Below, one piece after another: positions 34,606 through 42,894 of a stretch of 58,492 bases of DNA. This DNA is from an uncultured Acidimicrobiaceae bacterium (GTDB lineage: Bacteria; Actinomycetota; Acidimicrobiia; Acidimicrobiales; RAAP-2). The stretch spans positions 1-58,492 of the forward strand of contig CAITPI010000018.1 in NCBI GenBank assembly GCA_903894295.1, in the 5' to 3' direction. How positions within the stretch are numbered: position 1 is the stretch's first letter; each line of letters begins with the position of its first letter. The notes under the pieces were generated by a model. That model saw only the letters and a list, made by a program, of their open reading frames with translations. It made no database searches and was not told where the DNA came from. A program made the position numbers and the translations under genes.

Positions 34606-35604
34606 ATGCTCATCGCATCAGCGCTAGGTGCAACCGTGGCCGGTGTCGTGATCGGTCTGGCGGTCTTCGTCCTCGTGGTTGGTTTCCTGCGGACATCCAT
34701 CAAGGTGGTCCAGCAGGGCTGTGTCGGCGTGGTGAAGCGGTTCGGCCAGTTCCGGACGATCCACCAACCCGGCCTCCACCTGCTCATGCCGTTTGCCGAC
34801 CGGATGGAGAAGGTGGACATCCGGGAGTTCCCCCGCACCGGGGACCAGCAGGCCGTCATCACGAAGGACAACGTCTCGCTGATGGTGAGCGCCACCATCT
34901 TCTGTCAGGTCACCGATGTGAAACTCGCCCTCTTCGAGGTGAACGATTTCGGTCTGGCCATCGACCAGATGGCGAGAACGGCCCTGCGGGCCGTGTTCGG
35001 CGAACTGACCCTGGACCAGTCGCTGTCGGAGCGGGACACCATCAACTCCAAGATGCAGGAACACATGACCGAAGCCACCCTGAAGTGGGGCGTGCGGCTG
35101 AACCGGATCGAGATCCTCGACATCACCCCTCCGACCAACGTGCTCCAGGCCATGTCGGAACAGAAAGAGGCCGAACAGCACAAGCGGGCTGCCATCTTGA
35201 AGTCCGAAGGCGAGCAGCAGGCAGCCATCAACAGCGCCGAAGGCCGCAAACAGGCGGCGATCCTCGAGGCCGAAGGTCAGAAGTCGGCGGTCATCCTGGG
35301 GGCCGAGGCCCAGAAGCAGGCATTGGAGTTGCGGGCTGACGGCGAGAAGCGGGCCACCGAGCTGCGGGGTGAAGGCGAAGCGGCGGCCCTCACCGCCATC
35401 GACCAGGCCACCATCAAGACCAATACGTTGGCCATCATGCAACTCCGGGCCCTGCAGTCGGTCGCCACCTCGCCCAACTCCAAGGTCGTCGTTCCCTATG
35501 AAGCGGCCGGCCTCGTCGGAGCAGCCCAGGTGCTGGTGGACGCCATGAAGAATGCGGGTGGGCCCGACGGCGGCCAGACGTTGCCTCCGCCGCCTTCGGC
35601 CTGA
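34606..35604 (+). CDS. SPFH/Band 7 (slipin/QmcA-like) membrane protein
   Basis: 332 residues. An N-terminal helix (VAGVVIGLAVFVLVVGFL) is followed by the Band 7 domain (VVQQGCVGVVKRFGQF, QPGLHLLMPFADR, TRDNV-like TKDNVSLMVSA). A C-terminal heptad-like stretch with repeated AEGRKQAAILEAEGQKSAVI forms the long helix of stomatin-like scaffolds. These proteins assemble in lipid microdomains and often regulate membrane proteases, typically with NfeD, but no nfeD gene is adjacent here. The Pro-rich tail is probably disordered. Confidence 0.9.
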   Translation: MLIASALGATVAGVVIGLAVFVLVVGFLRTSIKVVQQGCVGVVKRFGQFRTIHQPGLHLLMPFADRMEKVDIREFPRTGDQQAVITKDNVSLMVSATIFCQVTDVKLALFEVNDFGLAIDQMARTALRAVFGELTLDQSLSERDTINSKMQEHMTEATLKWGVRLNRIEILDITPPTNVLQAMSEQKEAEQHKRAAILKSEGEQQAAINSAEGRKQAAILEAEGQKSAVILGAEAQKQALELRADGEKRATELRGEGEAAALTAIDQATIKTNTLAIMQLRALQSVATSPNSKVVVPYEAAGLVGAAQVLVDAMKNAGGPDGGQTLPPPPSA

Positions 35605-35665
35605 CCGGCGACGGCCACGTCGTCACCACTTCGGTTCAGGTCATGTCGACATCGAGACCATGACC

Positions 35666-35690
35666 GCTGGCCGGTGGGACCGGCGTCAGC
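35666..35690. terminator. bidirectional hairpin between convergent genes
   Basis: Stem GCCGGT / ACCGGC with a GGG loop, extended by GCTG / CAGC. A second stem GGTCATG / CATGACC lies at 35639-35665. They separate the SPFH and ABC-F genes. Confidence 0.45.
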
Positions 35691-35715
35691 GGGAGACATG
35701 ACCGCAAGGACCGGC

Positions 35716-37314
35716 CTACTTCATCTCCACCTGGTCGAGATACTCGTCGCGCCAGTGGTCGAAGACCTCGTCGGGAAGGCGCAGGCCGTGGGTTGGCTCG
35801 AGGGCTTCCACAAAGGCGCGGTCGTGGCTCACCACCACGATGGTTCCCGGCCAGCGGCTCAGCATTTCGCCCACCGCCTTGATGGAGGAGGGGTCGAGGT
35901 TGTTGGTGGGCTCGTCGAGGAGGAGCACGTTGGAACGGCCGGCGGCCAGCATGGCCAGACCCAGCTTGGCCCGCTCGCCGCCCGACAGCGTCTTCGGCAT
36001 CTGATGGGCCACCGAGCCGGAAAGTCCGAACGAACCGAGCAGCGCCCGTCGTTCGGCCTCCTGGACGAGGACCGAGTCGTCGACGTTGTCGAGCACGGTG
36101 CGGGACATGTCCACTTGTTCGTGTTCCTGGGCGAAGTAGCCCAACGTCACATTGGTGCCGAGTGTGATCTCGCCCCTGGTCGGGGTCTGCACCCCGGCCA
36201 GGCAGCGCAGCATCGACGACTTGCCGGCGCCGTTTCTCCCGATGATGACCACCCGGTCGCCCCGGCGGAGATGGAAGTTGACGTCCTTGAGGACCGGAGC
36301 GGCGTCATAGGCCACGTTGAGGTTGGCGATGCGCAGGGGAACGTCTCCCGAGCGCTGGGGGGTGGGGAGCTTGAAGACGCTGGCCTTCTCCCGCTTGATC
36401 ACCTCGGTGCGGGACGATTCGAGCCGCTCGACCCGTTTGTCCAGTGACTTGGCGATCCTGGCCCGCCGGTTGGTGCTGCCCCGCATCGAGTCGGCCAGTG
36501 TGGCCAACCGGTTGATCTCCCGGCCTTCGAGTTCGGCGGAGCGCTCCCGCTGTGACAGGTCGGCTTCGAGCTGGACCAGATAGGACGAGTAGGTGCCCTT
36601 GTACTCGCTCATACGGGCGTCCGAAAGGTGGAGCACCTTGTTGATGGAGCGGTCCAGCAGTTTGAGGTCGTGCGACACCACGAGGATGGCACCCGGGAAC
36701 GACTCGAGCTCCTCCATGAGCCACTTCTTGGCCGGGAGATCCAGGTGGTTGGTCGGCTCGTCCAGGATCATGGTGTCGGGACCCTGGAACAGGACCCGGA
36801 TGAGGTCGACCCGGCGTCGTTGGCCGCCTGAGAGGCTCTCGATGTCCTCGAGCAGCAGGTCCTGGCGGAGGCCCAAGCCGTCGGCCAGGCGGGCCATGAT
36901 CGACTCGGCCTCGTAGCCGCCGTTCTCCCGGAACTGCTCTTCGAGATCGGAGAAGAGTTCGATGTTCTCCGCCGAGGGATCCTTGGCCATCTGCGTCCGG
37001 GCCTTGTTGAGCGCGTCGTCCAGAACGTCGAGTCCCCGTCCCGAGAGGATGTGGGAGAACCCGTTGGCTTCGAGCCCCAGCCCTTCGGGCTCGGGCACCT
37101 GGGGCAGGTAGCCATACGTGCCCCGGATCCGCACATTTCCGGTGGAGCGGACGTTCTTTCCGGGCTCGGAGAGCACGACCGAGAGGAAGGTGGATTTTCC
37201 GGTTCCGTTGCGTCCGACCAGGCCGACCTTTTCGCCGGCACCCACGACGAACGAGGCGTCCCGCAACAGTGTGCGGTCGCCAATTTCGATGGTGAGCGAG
37301 GAGCCGACGATCAT
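35716..37314 (-). CDS. ABC-F family ATPase (ribosome-associated)
   Basis: 532 residues with two ATPase domains: Walker A GRNGTGKST (about 33) and GRNGAGKSS (about 350), signatures LSGGQRRR and LSGGERAK, Walker B ending in DEPTNHLD and DEPTNNLD. The domains are joined by a linker of about 80 residues rich in Arg and Glu (QRERSAELEGREINR), the P-site tRNA interaction motif. No membrane domain. Members act in translation (EttA/Uup type) or antibiotic resistance, and the linker is of the ordinary housekeeping length. Stand-alone; ribosome-binding site absent. Confidence 0.92.
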   Translation of the reverse strand: MIVGSSLTIEIGDRTLLRDASFVVGAGEKVGLVGRNGTGKSTFLSVVLSEPGKNVRSTGNVRIRGTYGYLPQVPEPEGLGLEANGFSHILSGRGLDVLDDALNKARTQMAKDPSAENIELFSDLEEQFRENGGYEAESIMARLADGLGLRQDLLLEDIESLSGGQRRRVDLIRVLFQGPDTMILDEPTNHLDLPAKKWLMEELESFPGAILVVSHDLKLLDRSINKVLHLSDARMSEYKGTYSSYLVQLEADLSQRERSAELEGREINRLATLADSMRGSTNRRARIAKSLDKRVERLESSRTEVIKREKASVFKLPTPQRSGDVPLRIANLNVAYDAAPVLKDVNFHLRRGDRVVIIGRNGAGKSSMLRCLAGVQTPTRGEITLGTNVTLGYFAQEHEQVDMSRTVLDNVDDSVLVQEAERRALLGSFGLSGSVAHQMPKTLSGGERAKLGLAMLAAGRSNVLLLDEPTNNLDPSSIKAVGEMLSRWPGTIVVVSHDRAFVEALEPTHGLRLPDEVFDHWRDEYLDQVEMK

Positions 37315-37479
37315 GCGCGGAAAGAAGGAGTCATCAGGGAAGGGAGTTCAAGGCGCCACGCCCCGAAGGGACCAGTCTCCCACAGGACGGGGATCTCCCG
37401 GACGGTGCCGCCTTCGGGGCCAGGGCCCGGGTTCCGGCGGAGGACCCTCCAGATGCCCAGGTGACGAACGTCTTGCCGT

Positions 37480-38658
37480 TCAGCCGCCCGAGACGAGAAG
37501 GTCGCCACCTCCGGGCGGCGTGGGGTCGTCCACGCCCTCGAGCCAGCCCTCGGGAAGGCGAACCGGCCGGGGGCCGTTGGTGTGGCCACGGGCCATCCGT
37601 CGGGACGCTTCGGGAAAGGGGATGGCGGGATCGAGTGATGTCACGATGGCTTCGACCTCGTCTCTGGTCGAGGCCATGGACAGCGCCCGACGAACCGCCG
37701 GCCCGACCGGCAGCCCGGTGAGATACCACCCGGCGTGTTTGCGGAACTGGCGCACGGCTCCACCTTCGCCGAAGGACCCGGCCAAAAGGTCGAGGTGCCG
37801 GCGCATCATCCCGACGATCTCGCCGAGGTCGGGGGCGCTGGGCAGATCCTCGCCGGCAAAGGCGGCGGCGAGGTCCCGGAAGAGCCACGGCCGACCGAGG
37901 CAGCCCCGGCCGATGACCACTCCGTCGCATCCGGTGGCCTCCACCATGGCCAGTGCGTCGGCGGCCTCCCAGATGTCGCCGTTGCCGAGCACCGGGATGG
38001 AGGACACGGTCTCCTTCAGGCGGGCGATGGCGGCCCACTCGGCCTGACCGGAGTAGAGCTGTTCGGCGGTGCGGGCGTGCAGGGTGACCGCAGCGGCGCC
38101 CTCGTCTTCGGCGATGCGGCCGGCCTCCAGGTAGGTCAGGTGGTCCTCGTCGATTCCCTTCCGCATCTTGACCGTCACCGGCACGTTGGCCCGGCCGGCT
38201 TCCCGAACCGCCGCGGCCACGATGTTGCGGAAGAGCACCCGGTGCAGGGGCAAGGCGGCGCCGGCGCCCTGACGGGTGACCTTGCCGGCCGGACATCCGA
38301 AGTTGAGATCGACGTGGTCCACGCCGATCTCGTCGACCAGACGGGCCACCGCGGCACCCATGACGACGGGATCCACGCCACAGAGCTGCACGCTGCGCAC
38401 CGTCTCGGTCGGGCCGAACGATGTCATGGCGATGGTCTTGGCGTTCCCTTCCACGAGGGCCCGGGCCGTGATCATCTCGCTGACATACAGTCCGCCACCA
38501 AAGGTCCGGCACAACTGACGAAAGGCCAGGTTGGTAACGCCGGCCATCGGGGCGAGCACGACCGGGGAGTCGATGGTGAGCGGACCGAGAGACAGTGGTG
38601 CCAACACGGGGGCGGACCTGGTGGCGGACAGCGGGCCGGAAGCAACCTCGGCGGTCAC
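37480..38658 (-). CDS. dus: tRNA-dihydrouridine synthase
   Basis: 392 residues, FMN TIM barrel. LAPMAGVTNLAFRQLC, VDLNFGCPAGKVTRQGAGAAL (catalytic Cys122), VTVKMRKGID and GNGDIWEAADA are DusA/B/C-family markers. It reduces U to dihydrouridine in the tRNA D-loop. The GTG start is chosen because its GTGA overlaps the Maf stop (TGA 38655-38657), a coupling arrangement. The upstream in-frame extension is non-coding. The C-terminal ~60 residues are Pro/Gly-rich. Confidence 0.93.
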   Translation of the reverse strand: MTAEVASGPLSATRSAPVLAPLSLGPLTIDSPVVLAPMAGVTNLAFRQLCRTFGGGLYVSEMITARALVEGNAKTIAMTSFGPTETVRSVQLCGVDPVVMGAAVARLVDEIGVDHVDLNFGCPAGKVTRQGAGAALPLHRVLFRNIVAAAVREAGRANVPVTVKMRKGIDEDHLTYLEAGRIAEDEGAAAVTLHARTAEQLYSGQAEWAAIARLKETVSSIPVLGNGDIWEAADALAMVEATGCDGVVIGRGCLGRPWLFRDLAAAFAGEDLPSAPDLGEIVGMMRRHLDLLAGSFGEGGAVRQFRKHAGWYLTGLPVGPAVRRALSMASTRDEVEAIVTSLDPAIPFPEASRRMARGHTNGPRPVRLPEGWLEGVDDPTPPGGGDLLVSGG

Positions 38659-39266
38659 GGAACCGGCTTCCACAGGTCCATCACCGTGAGGTCCAACTGG
38701 CCGAGCAGCGAGCGGAAGTAGGGGAGGGAGAGTCCGATCACGTTCCCCGGGTCGCCGGAGATGGAGTCGATGAACGGAGCGGACCGGCCGTCCAGTGTGA
38801 AGGCCCCGGCGACGTTCATCGCCTCGCCGGTGGCGAGATAGGCGTCGAGCTCCCGGTCGCTGGTCATGGAGAAGTGCACGATCGTCGTGGCCGTTCCCCC
38901 GGCCGTCCGTCCGGTCGCAAGGTCGATGACGTAGTGGCCGGTGCACAGGACGCCCGAGCGGCCCCGCATGGCCACGAGCCAGTGGCGGGCCTGCTCCACC
39001 GTGGCCGGCTTCCCGAGGATGTGACCGTCGAAGGAGAGGAGGGAATCGCAGCCGAGCACCACGGCGTCGGACGGCGTCGAGTCCAACCCGGCCACGGCCG
39101 CCGCCTTGCGTCGGGCGAGGGTTCCGGTCAGCTCCTTCGGGTCGGTGAGGTCGAGGTCGTCCTCGGGCACTCCGGAGACCACCGGGAGCGGATCGAATCC
39201 AGCCTCCCGCAGCAGACGGAGACGGGCCGGAGATCCCGAGGCCAGGATGAACGTGCGTGCGGCCAT
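38655..39266 (-). CDS. maf: Maf family nucleotide pyrophosphatase
   Basis: 203 residues. FILASGSPARLRLLREAGF opens the protein (the Maf S.R..LL motif), and the LGCDSLLSFDGHILGKPATVEQAR block carries the conserved Asp and Lys. Maf proteins hydrolyse non-canonical nucleoside triphosphates such as dTTP/UTP and modified pyrimidines. The start at 39266 has a leaderless-type -10, TACGCT ending 6 bases upstream. First gene of the Maf-Dus operon. Confidence 0.93.
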   Translation of the reverse strand: MAARTFILASGSPARLRLLREAGFDPLPVVSGVPEDDLDLTDPKELTGTLARRKAAAVAGLDSTPSDAVVLGCDSLLSFDGHILGKPATVEQARHWLVAMRGRSGVLCTGHYVIDLATGRTAGGTATTIVHFSMTSDRELDAYLATGEAMNVAGAFTLDGRSAPFIDSISGDPGNVIGLSLPYFRSLLGQLDLTVMDLWKPVP

Positions 39267-39312
39267 CGCCCCAGCGTAGGGGTTGGTCTCCAAGTTGCGC
39301 GAAACTTGGCCC
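39267..39312. promoter_or_regulatory. divergent promoter with inverted repeat
   Basis: Perfect repeat CCAAGTT-N6-AACTTGG at 39290-39309 between maf (leftward) and the DUF3039 gene (rightward). TACGCT (minus strand) at 39273-39278 gives maf a leaderless start. The repeat covers the maf -35 and lies a few bases before the rightward ATG, so one regulator could act on both. Confidence 0.5.
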
Positions 39313-39594
39313 ATGGCTGACGCTGGCATCACCCTGGAAGAGATCCTCGCCGAGCCCCAACTCGACGGTGATCACGAGCGGATGTCCCACATCGTGCTGG
39401 AAGGATTCAAACCCAAGCACGGCGACTACGTGGCAGCCGGACCAACGGTCGTCGAAGGCATGGTCAACGGCACCGCCGTGCAGGCGTTGTGCGGAAAGAT
39501 CTGGGTGCCGGGTCGAAATCCCAAGAAGTACCCCCTGTGCCCGACCTGCAAGGAGATCGCCGAGGCCCGGGGTTGGAAGATTCCTGTCGGGTGA
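39313..39594 (+). CDS. DUF3039 protein
   Basis: 93 residues. The C-terminal half VQALCGKIWVPGRNPKKYPLCPTCKEI, with three Cys, is the DUF3039 signature, an actinobacterial family that probably binds zinc. Function unknown. The start at 39313 is chosen as the ATG nearest the conserved region; the upstream frame lies over the maf promoter. Its stop overlaps the next gene's GTG. Confidence 0.8.
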   Translation: MADAGITLEEILAEPQLDGDHERMSHIVLEGFKPKHGDYVAAGPTVVEGMVNGTAVQALCGKIWVPGRNPKKYPLCPTCKEIAEARGWKIPVG

Positions 39595-40481
39595 ACGACC
39601 CTCCCCGGCGGGGCCGTCTGGGCGTCTCCGCCCTGAAGCTGGAGGACGAAACCAGAAAGTTGGCCGCACCCCACGGGGCGATCGGCCTGCATCGCCGGTT
39701 TGCCCAGGCGTTCCGTCACGAACTCCGTCGCAGTTTCACGTGGCCCGCCTGGGATCCGCTGTGTGTGGTCGGAAACGCCATCCTGATGGCCTCCTGCTGG
39801 CTCTTTGCCCCGAAGGCTCTCCAGGACTGGCTGTTCACCCTCCACGGTGACCTTGCATTCCCGATGGTGCTCGCCATCTGGATGTACTCGGACGTGCCGG
39901 CCACCAACGTCATTGCCAACGATCCCGACGCGGTGCTCTCCCGGTTGGATGACCGACCCGGCCTCTACGTGTTGCTCGGGGCGAAGAACGCCGTTCTCTG
40001 GCTCCTGGTCTCGCCGGTCTGCATGGCGGTGGCCCTGGGCGTCGGATGGGCCACCGACAACCTGGAGAACACCTTGTTGACCATGGTGTGGATCGCGGTG
40101 GTGCCCTTTGGTGTCCTGGGGATCGCCGCCTGGCTTGGGGTGTTCTTCCCCTACCACCCGATTCCCGTCAAGGTCCGGTGGGAGCACCGGCGCCAGTGGT
40201 GGAGGATGGGAGTGCGCTGGGGCCTTTTGATGGTGACCCCTTATGGTTACGTCCCGGCATTGGCCACCGTGTTGGTGCTGCCGTCGATGACCTTGTGGCG
40301 GTTCACGGCGGCCCACGGGATCGGCGGACGTCTTTCCTCCAGGGAGTTCCTGGTGGGGGTCCTGGTGACCATCGTCCTCGCCGTCGCCGGTTGGGTGCTC
40401 GGCCACTGGGTGGCTGTTGGCTACCTGCAGCGTCGGCATTCCCGGATCGAGGCGTTTCTCAACGACCCCCTGGCTGGCTGA
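39591..40481 (+). CDS. multi-pass membrane protein, unknown
   Basis: 296 residues, about six hydrophobic segments (e.g. AILMASCWLFAPKALQDW, LGAKNAVLWLLVSPVCMAVALGVGW, EFLVGVLVTIVLAVAGWVLGHW). It keeps an N-terminal RFAQAFRHELRRSFTWPAWDP and a central SDVPATNVIANDPDAVLSRLDD segment that looks ABC-2-permease-like. It is a plausible transport or envelope protein but is not assigned. The GTG overlaps the DUF3039 stop (GTGA), so it is translated with it. Confidence 0.65.
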   Translation: MNDPPRRGRLGVSALKLEDETRKLAAPHGAIGLHRRFAQAFRHELRRSFTWPAWDPLCVVGNAILMASCWLFAPKALQDWLFTLHGDLAFPMVLAIWMYSDVPATNVIANDPDAVLSRLDDRPGLYVLLGAKNAVLWLLVSPVCMAVALGVGWATDNLENTLLTMVWIAVVPFGVLGIAAWLGVFFPYHPIPVKVRWEHRRQWWRMGVRWGLLMVTPYGYVPALATVLVLPSMTLWRFTAAHGIGGRLSSREFLVGVLVTIVLAVAGWVLGHWVAVGYLQRRHSRIEAFLNDPLAG

Positions 40482-40491
40482 GCCGTCGCAG

Positions 40492-40516
40492 GTTTGCGGG
40501 GACGCAAACGTATCCT
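40492..40516 (+). promoter_or_regulatory. inverted repeat followed by a -10 box
   Basis: GTTTGCG-GGGA-CGCAAAC at 40492-40509 (perfect 7-bp arms), then TATCCT at 40511-40516, 41 bases before the FUSC gene ATG. The repeat occupies the -35 region, consistent with repressor binding, or ends the upstream gene as a hairpin. Confidence 0.5.
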
Positions 40517-40557
40517 GTGGGCCATGGTGGCCCGCCGGCCGCCGAGAGGAACGAACG

Positions 40558-41766
40558 ATGGTCCCCACCGACGAATCAGATCCGGAGCAACCCCTTAGGG
40601 GATCGGAATCCGGGCGCCGGAATGGAGGTTGGCGCAAGTGGTTGGGAGCCACCGGACAGGCCACCCGTTGGGGCTATGTGCTCCACCTGACCCTTGGCCT
40701 GGTCGTGGGCGCTCTGTGCGGCGTGGCGTTCAGTCCTCCGGGCGGGGCCTTGCTGTCGGCAGTGGTGGCCGGCGTGGTGGCCGCGGCGGCCATCTCGGTT
40801 CCGGCGATCAACTCGTTCAAGGTGGCGTTGGTGGTCTCGCTGGTGGCGGCGTTCGGAACACTGGTCGGCTTCACGGCCGCCCACCATCCCCTCTGGGCGG
40901 CGACCGCCATGGCCGCCATGGCCGTTCTGACGTCACTGGCGGCCAGTGCGGGACCGGTTGGCGTGGCGCTGGGGACCATCGCCACCTTCCTCTTCGCCGG
41001 CGTGGTGGCGGTGGCCCGGGTCTCGGACCTCACTTCGGGCATCCCGTTCCCGTCGGCACTGGCCCGGATCGGGATCGGGATGGCGACAGGCCTGCTGATT
41101 GCCCTGGTGTCGATGGCGGTCCGTCGGCAACTCGGTCGCCCTGGCGCGTCGGGCCCGTCCGGACCGGAGGCACCCGGATCGACGGGGACCGGAGCCGGCG
41201 GCATCCCGGGGCTGGTGGGACCGATGGGATCGTCCCTGCGGAGGTTCGACGAGTTCGCCCGGGACGGCGTCCGGCGGGCCATACCGCTCACCCTTGGGGT
41301 GTTCTTCTTTGAAGCCTGGGGAGACCGGAACTCCCTGTGGATCTTCTTCTCGGCGTTTGTCGTGCTGTTGCCGACCGGCAAGCCACCGGTGGTGTTGGCG
41401 CTGGTCCGCTCGGCCAGCACCATCGGCGGGGTGGTCCTCCTGTCGGCCCTGGCCCTCGTGGTGCCCCACAAGGTGCTCTTCCCGCTGGCCCTGGTGCTGG
41501 TTCTGCTCGGCATGGCCTACTCGTCGAGTTTCGTCTTCCTGGGAGGGGCCCTGAACGCCATGGGGGCCGTTTTGCTGGCCAGTGGACCGGCCGGCCACGT
41601 CGGATCCTGGGCGCTCTACCGGGTGGCCGACACCCTGATCGGCTGCGGCTTTGCCCTGGCCTCGACGTACCTGTTGTGGCCGCGGGACAAGCCCGACGTC
41701 GGCCGGACCTGGCGGCGTCAATCGGCGGAGGGTGAACCCCCGTCCTTTTCCTCCAGCGAAAAGTAG
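40558..41766 (+). CDS. FUSC (fusaric acid resistance-like) membrane protein
   Basis: 402 residues. Two blocks of hydrophobic helices (about residues 35-180 and 245-375) are separated by a Gly/Ser-rich hydrophilic stretch of about 60 residues. FARDGVRRAIPLTLGVFFFE, WIFFSAFVVLLPTGKPPVVLAL and GFALASTYLLWPRDK match FUSC aromatic acid or drug exporters. ATG with GAGAGGA 6 bases upstream. The last 49 bases overlap the convergent YihY gene. Confidence 0.78.
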   Translation: MVPTDESDPEQPLRGSESGRRNGGWRKWLGATGQATRWGYVLHLTLGLVVGALCGVAFSPPGGALLSAVVAGVVAAAAISVPAINSFKVALVVSLVAAFGTLVGFTAAHHPLWAATAMAAMAVLTSLAASAGPVGVALGTIATFLFAGVVAVARVSDLTSGIPFPSALARIGIGMATGLLIALVSMAVRRQLGRPGASGPSGPEAPGSTGTGAGGIPGLVGPMGSSLRRFDEFARDGVRRAIPLTLGVFFFEAWGDRNSLWIFFSAFVVLLPTGKPPVVLALVRSASTIGGVVLLSALALVVPHKVLFPLALVLVLLGMAYSSSFVFLGGALNAMGAVLLASGPAGHVGSWALYRVADTLIGCGFALASTYLLWPRDKPDVGRTWRRQSAEGEPPSFSSSEK

Positions 41767-42683
41767 GCGCTCAGCCGGGCCGAGCGACGGGGAATCGACC
41801 GGAGCAGCGGGAGGGCGAAGAGGACCTCGGAGATGCTTCCGTAGCGTTCGGCCACCACGGCGTTGAGGTCGAACGAGATGGTGATGGCCCGGGCCAGGAT
41901 GAAGAACCAACCCAAAATGGCGATGGCGGCGCCGATCGAGCCATAGAGACGGTTGGCGTGGTTGAGTCGGTCGGGCAGGTAGAACTGGCTGATTCCTTCA
42001 AGGGCCGCCATGGTGAACCCCACAAACAGCGCACCGGGCAGCAGGACCCCAGGATCCTCGGGCCGACGGGGGAGCAGTGCCGTGACGCCGAACCAGACCA
42101 GGGAGTAGACCACAAAGGCGACCAACAGGGACGCCACCGCCACCGGAGCCCCGAGATCGGCCTGGACCTTGTTGAGGATGACCGCCACCAAGGCCAGACC
42201 CGAGAAGAAGCCGGCGATGGTGCCGACTTCGCTCACCCGGGTGCGGCGAAGACCGGAGATCTGCCACGAGGCGCAACTGCAGGCGATCAGGACCCGGCTG
42301 AGCGAGCGGCCGGTCCAGAGCATGCCGACGATTCCGATGGCGACGATCACCCAGGGACCGTAACCACTCTGGTGGATGGCGTTGCTCATCTGGTTTCCCA
42401 GCGCCCCGGTGACCCCGATGGCTCCGGGATCGATCCGGTGGCGACCCGAGATGATGCTGAGGATGCCGGCCAGCACCAACAGGAACGGTGGGAAGAAGAG
42501 AAAGAGCCGGAAGGCGAGAGCGCTCGAGACCACGCTGCCCCCGGCGACCTTGTCGCAGTTCAACAGGTCCACCAGGAAGCCACCGACCGACCCGTCCTCC
42601 TTGGCCTTCAGCCACTGTTCGGCCCGGGTCACCCTCGACGGGTGGCCCATGAACTCCTCGGGCACCGGGGGAGAGGTGGACAC
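41718..42683 (-). CDS. YihY/virulence factor BrkB family membrane protein
   Basis: 321 residues, six helices. SALAFRLFLFFPPFLLVLAGIL near the start and GSIGAAIAILGWFFILARAITISFDLNAV near the end are YihY hallmarks. Members have been proposed as inner-membrane transporters or lipid/envelope factors, with no settled function. GTG start. Third gene of the bioB-bsaP unit (12-base gap), with the 3' end in the FUSC gene. Confidence 0.8.
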   Translation of the reverse strand: MSTSPPVPEEFMGHPSRVTRAEQWLKAKEDGSVGGFLVDLLNCDKVAGGSVVSSALAFRLFLFFPPFLLVLAGILSIISGRHRIDPGAIGVTGALGNQMSNAIHQSGYGPWVIVAIGIVGMLWTGRSLSRVLIACSCASWQISGLRRTRVSEVGTIAGFFSGLALVAVILNKVQADLGAPVAVASLLVAFVVYSLVWFGVTALLPRRPEDPGVLLPGALFVGFTMAALEGISQFYLPDRLNHANRLYGSIGAAIAILGWFFILARAITISFDLNAVVAERYGSISEVLFALPLLRSIPRRSARLSAYFSLEEKDGGSPSAD

Positions 42684-42695
42684 GGGTGCCGACCG

Positions 42696-42890
42696 CTACG
42701 CCACGTTGCCGTGGTCGCGGCAGGTGGCGCGCCAGCCACCGGTCGACACCTTGACGGTGAGCCGTCGGCCGCAATCCGGGCAGAACCGGGGGGGATCGAG
42801 GGTGCGGTGGCAGCCCGGACAGTCGGGCTTGCCGCAGCCGGTGCAGTGGGCGGGTGGCCCGGGATGACCGGACGGGTTGTCGACGTCCAT
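42696..42890 (-). CDS. bsaP: biotin synthase auxiliary protein BsaP
   Basis: 64 residues, seven Cys (16, 19, 24, 27, 37, 40, 57) and a RTLDPPRFCPDCGRRLTVKV core with GGWRATCRDHG at the end, the BsaP pattern of actinobacteria (Rv1590-like). It accompanies the biotin synthases of this phylum and is needed for their activity, probably through the iron-sulfur chemistry of the sulfur-donating cluster. It starts 4 bases after the bioB stop, which fits co-translation. No other biotin genes are in the window. Confidence 0.85.
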   Translation of the reverse strand: MDVDNPSGHPGPPAHCTGCGKPDCPGCHRTLDPPRFCPDCGRRLTVKVSTGGWRATCRDHGNVA

Positions 42891-42894
42891 CGAC

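Noticed and set aside
38659-39669. upstream extension of the Dus frame to 39669
   Set aside because: It runs over maf and DUF3039 in another frame; the GTGA overlap with maf fixes the true start.
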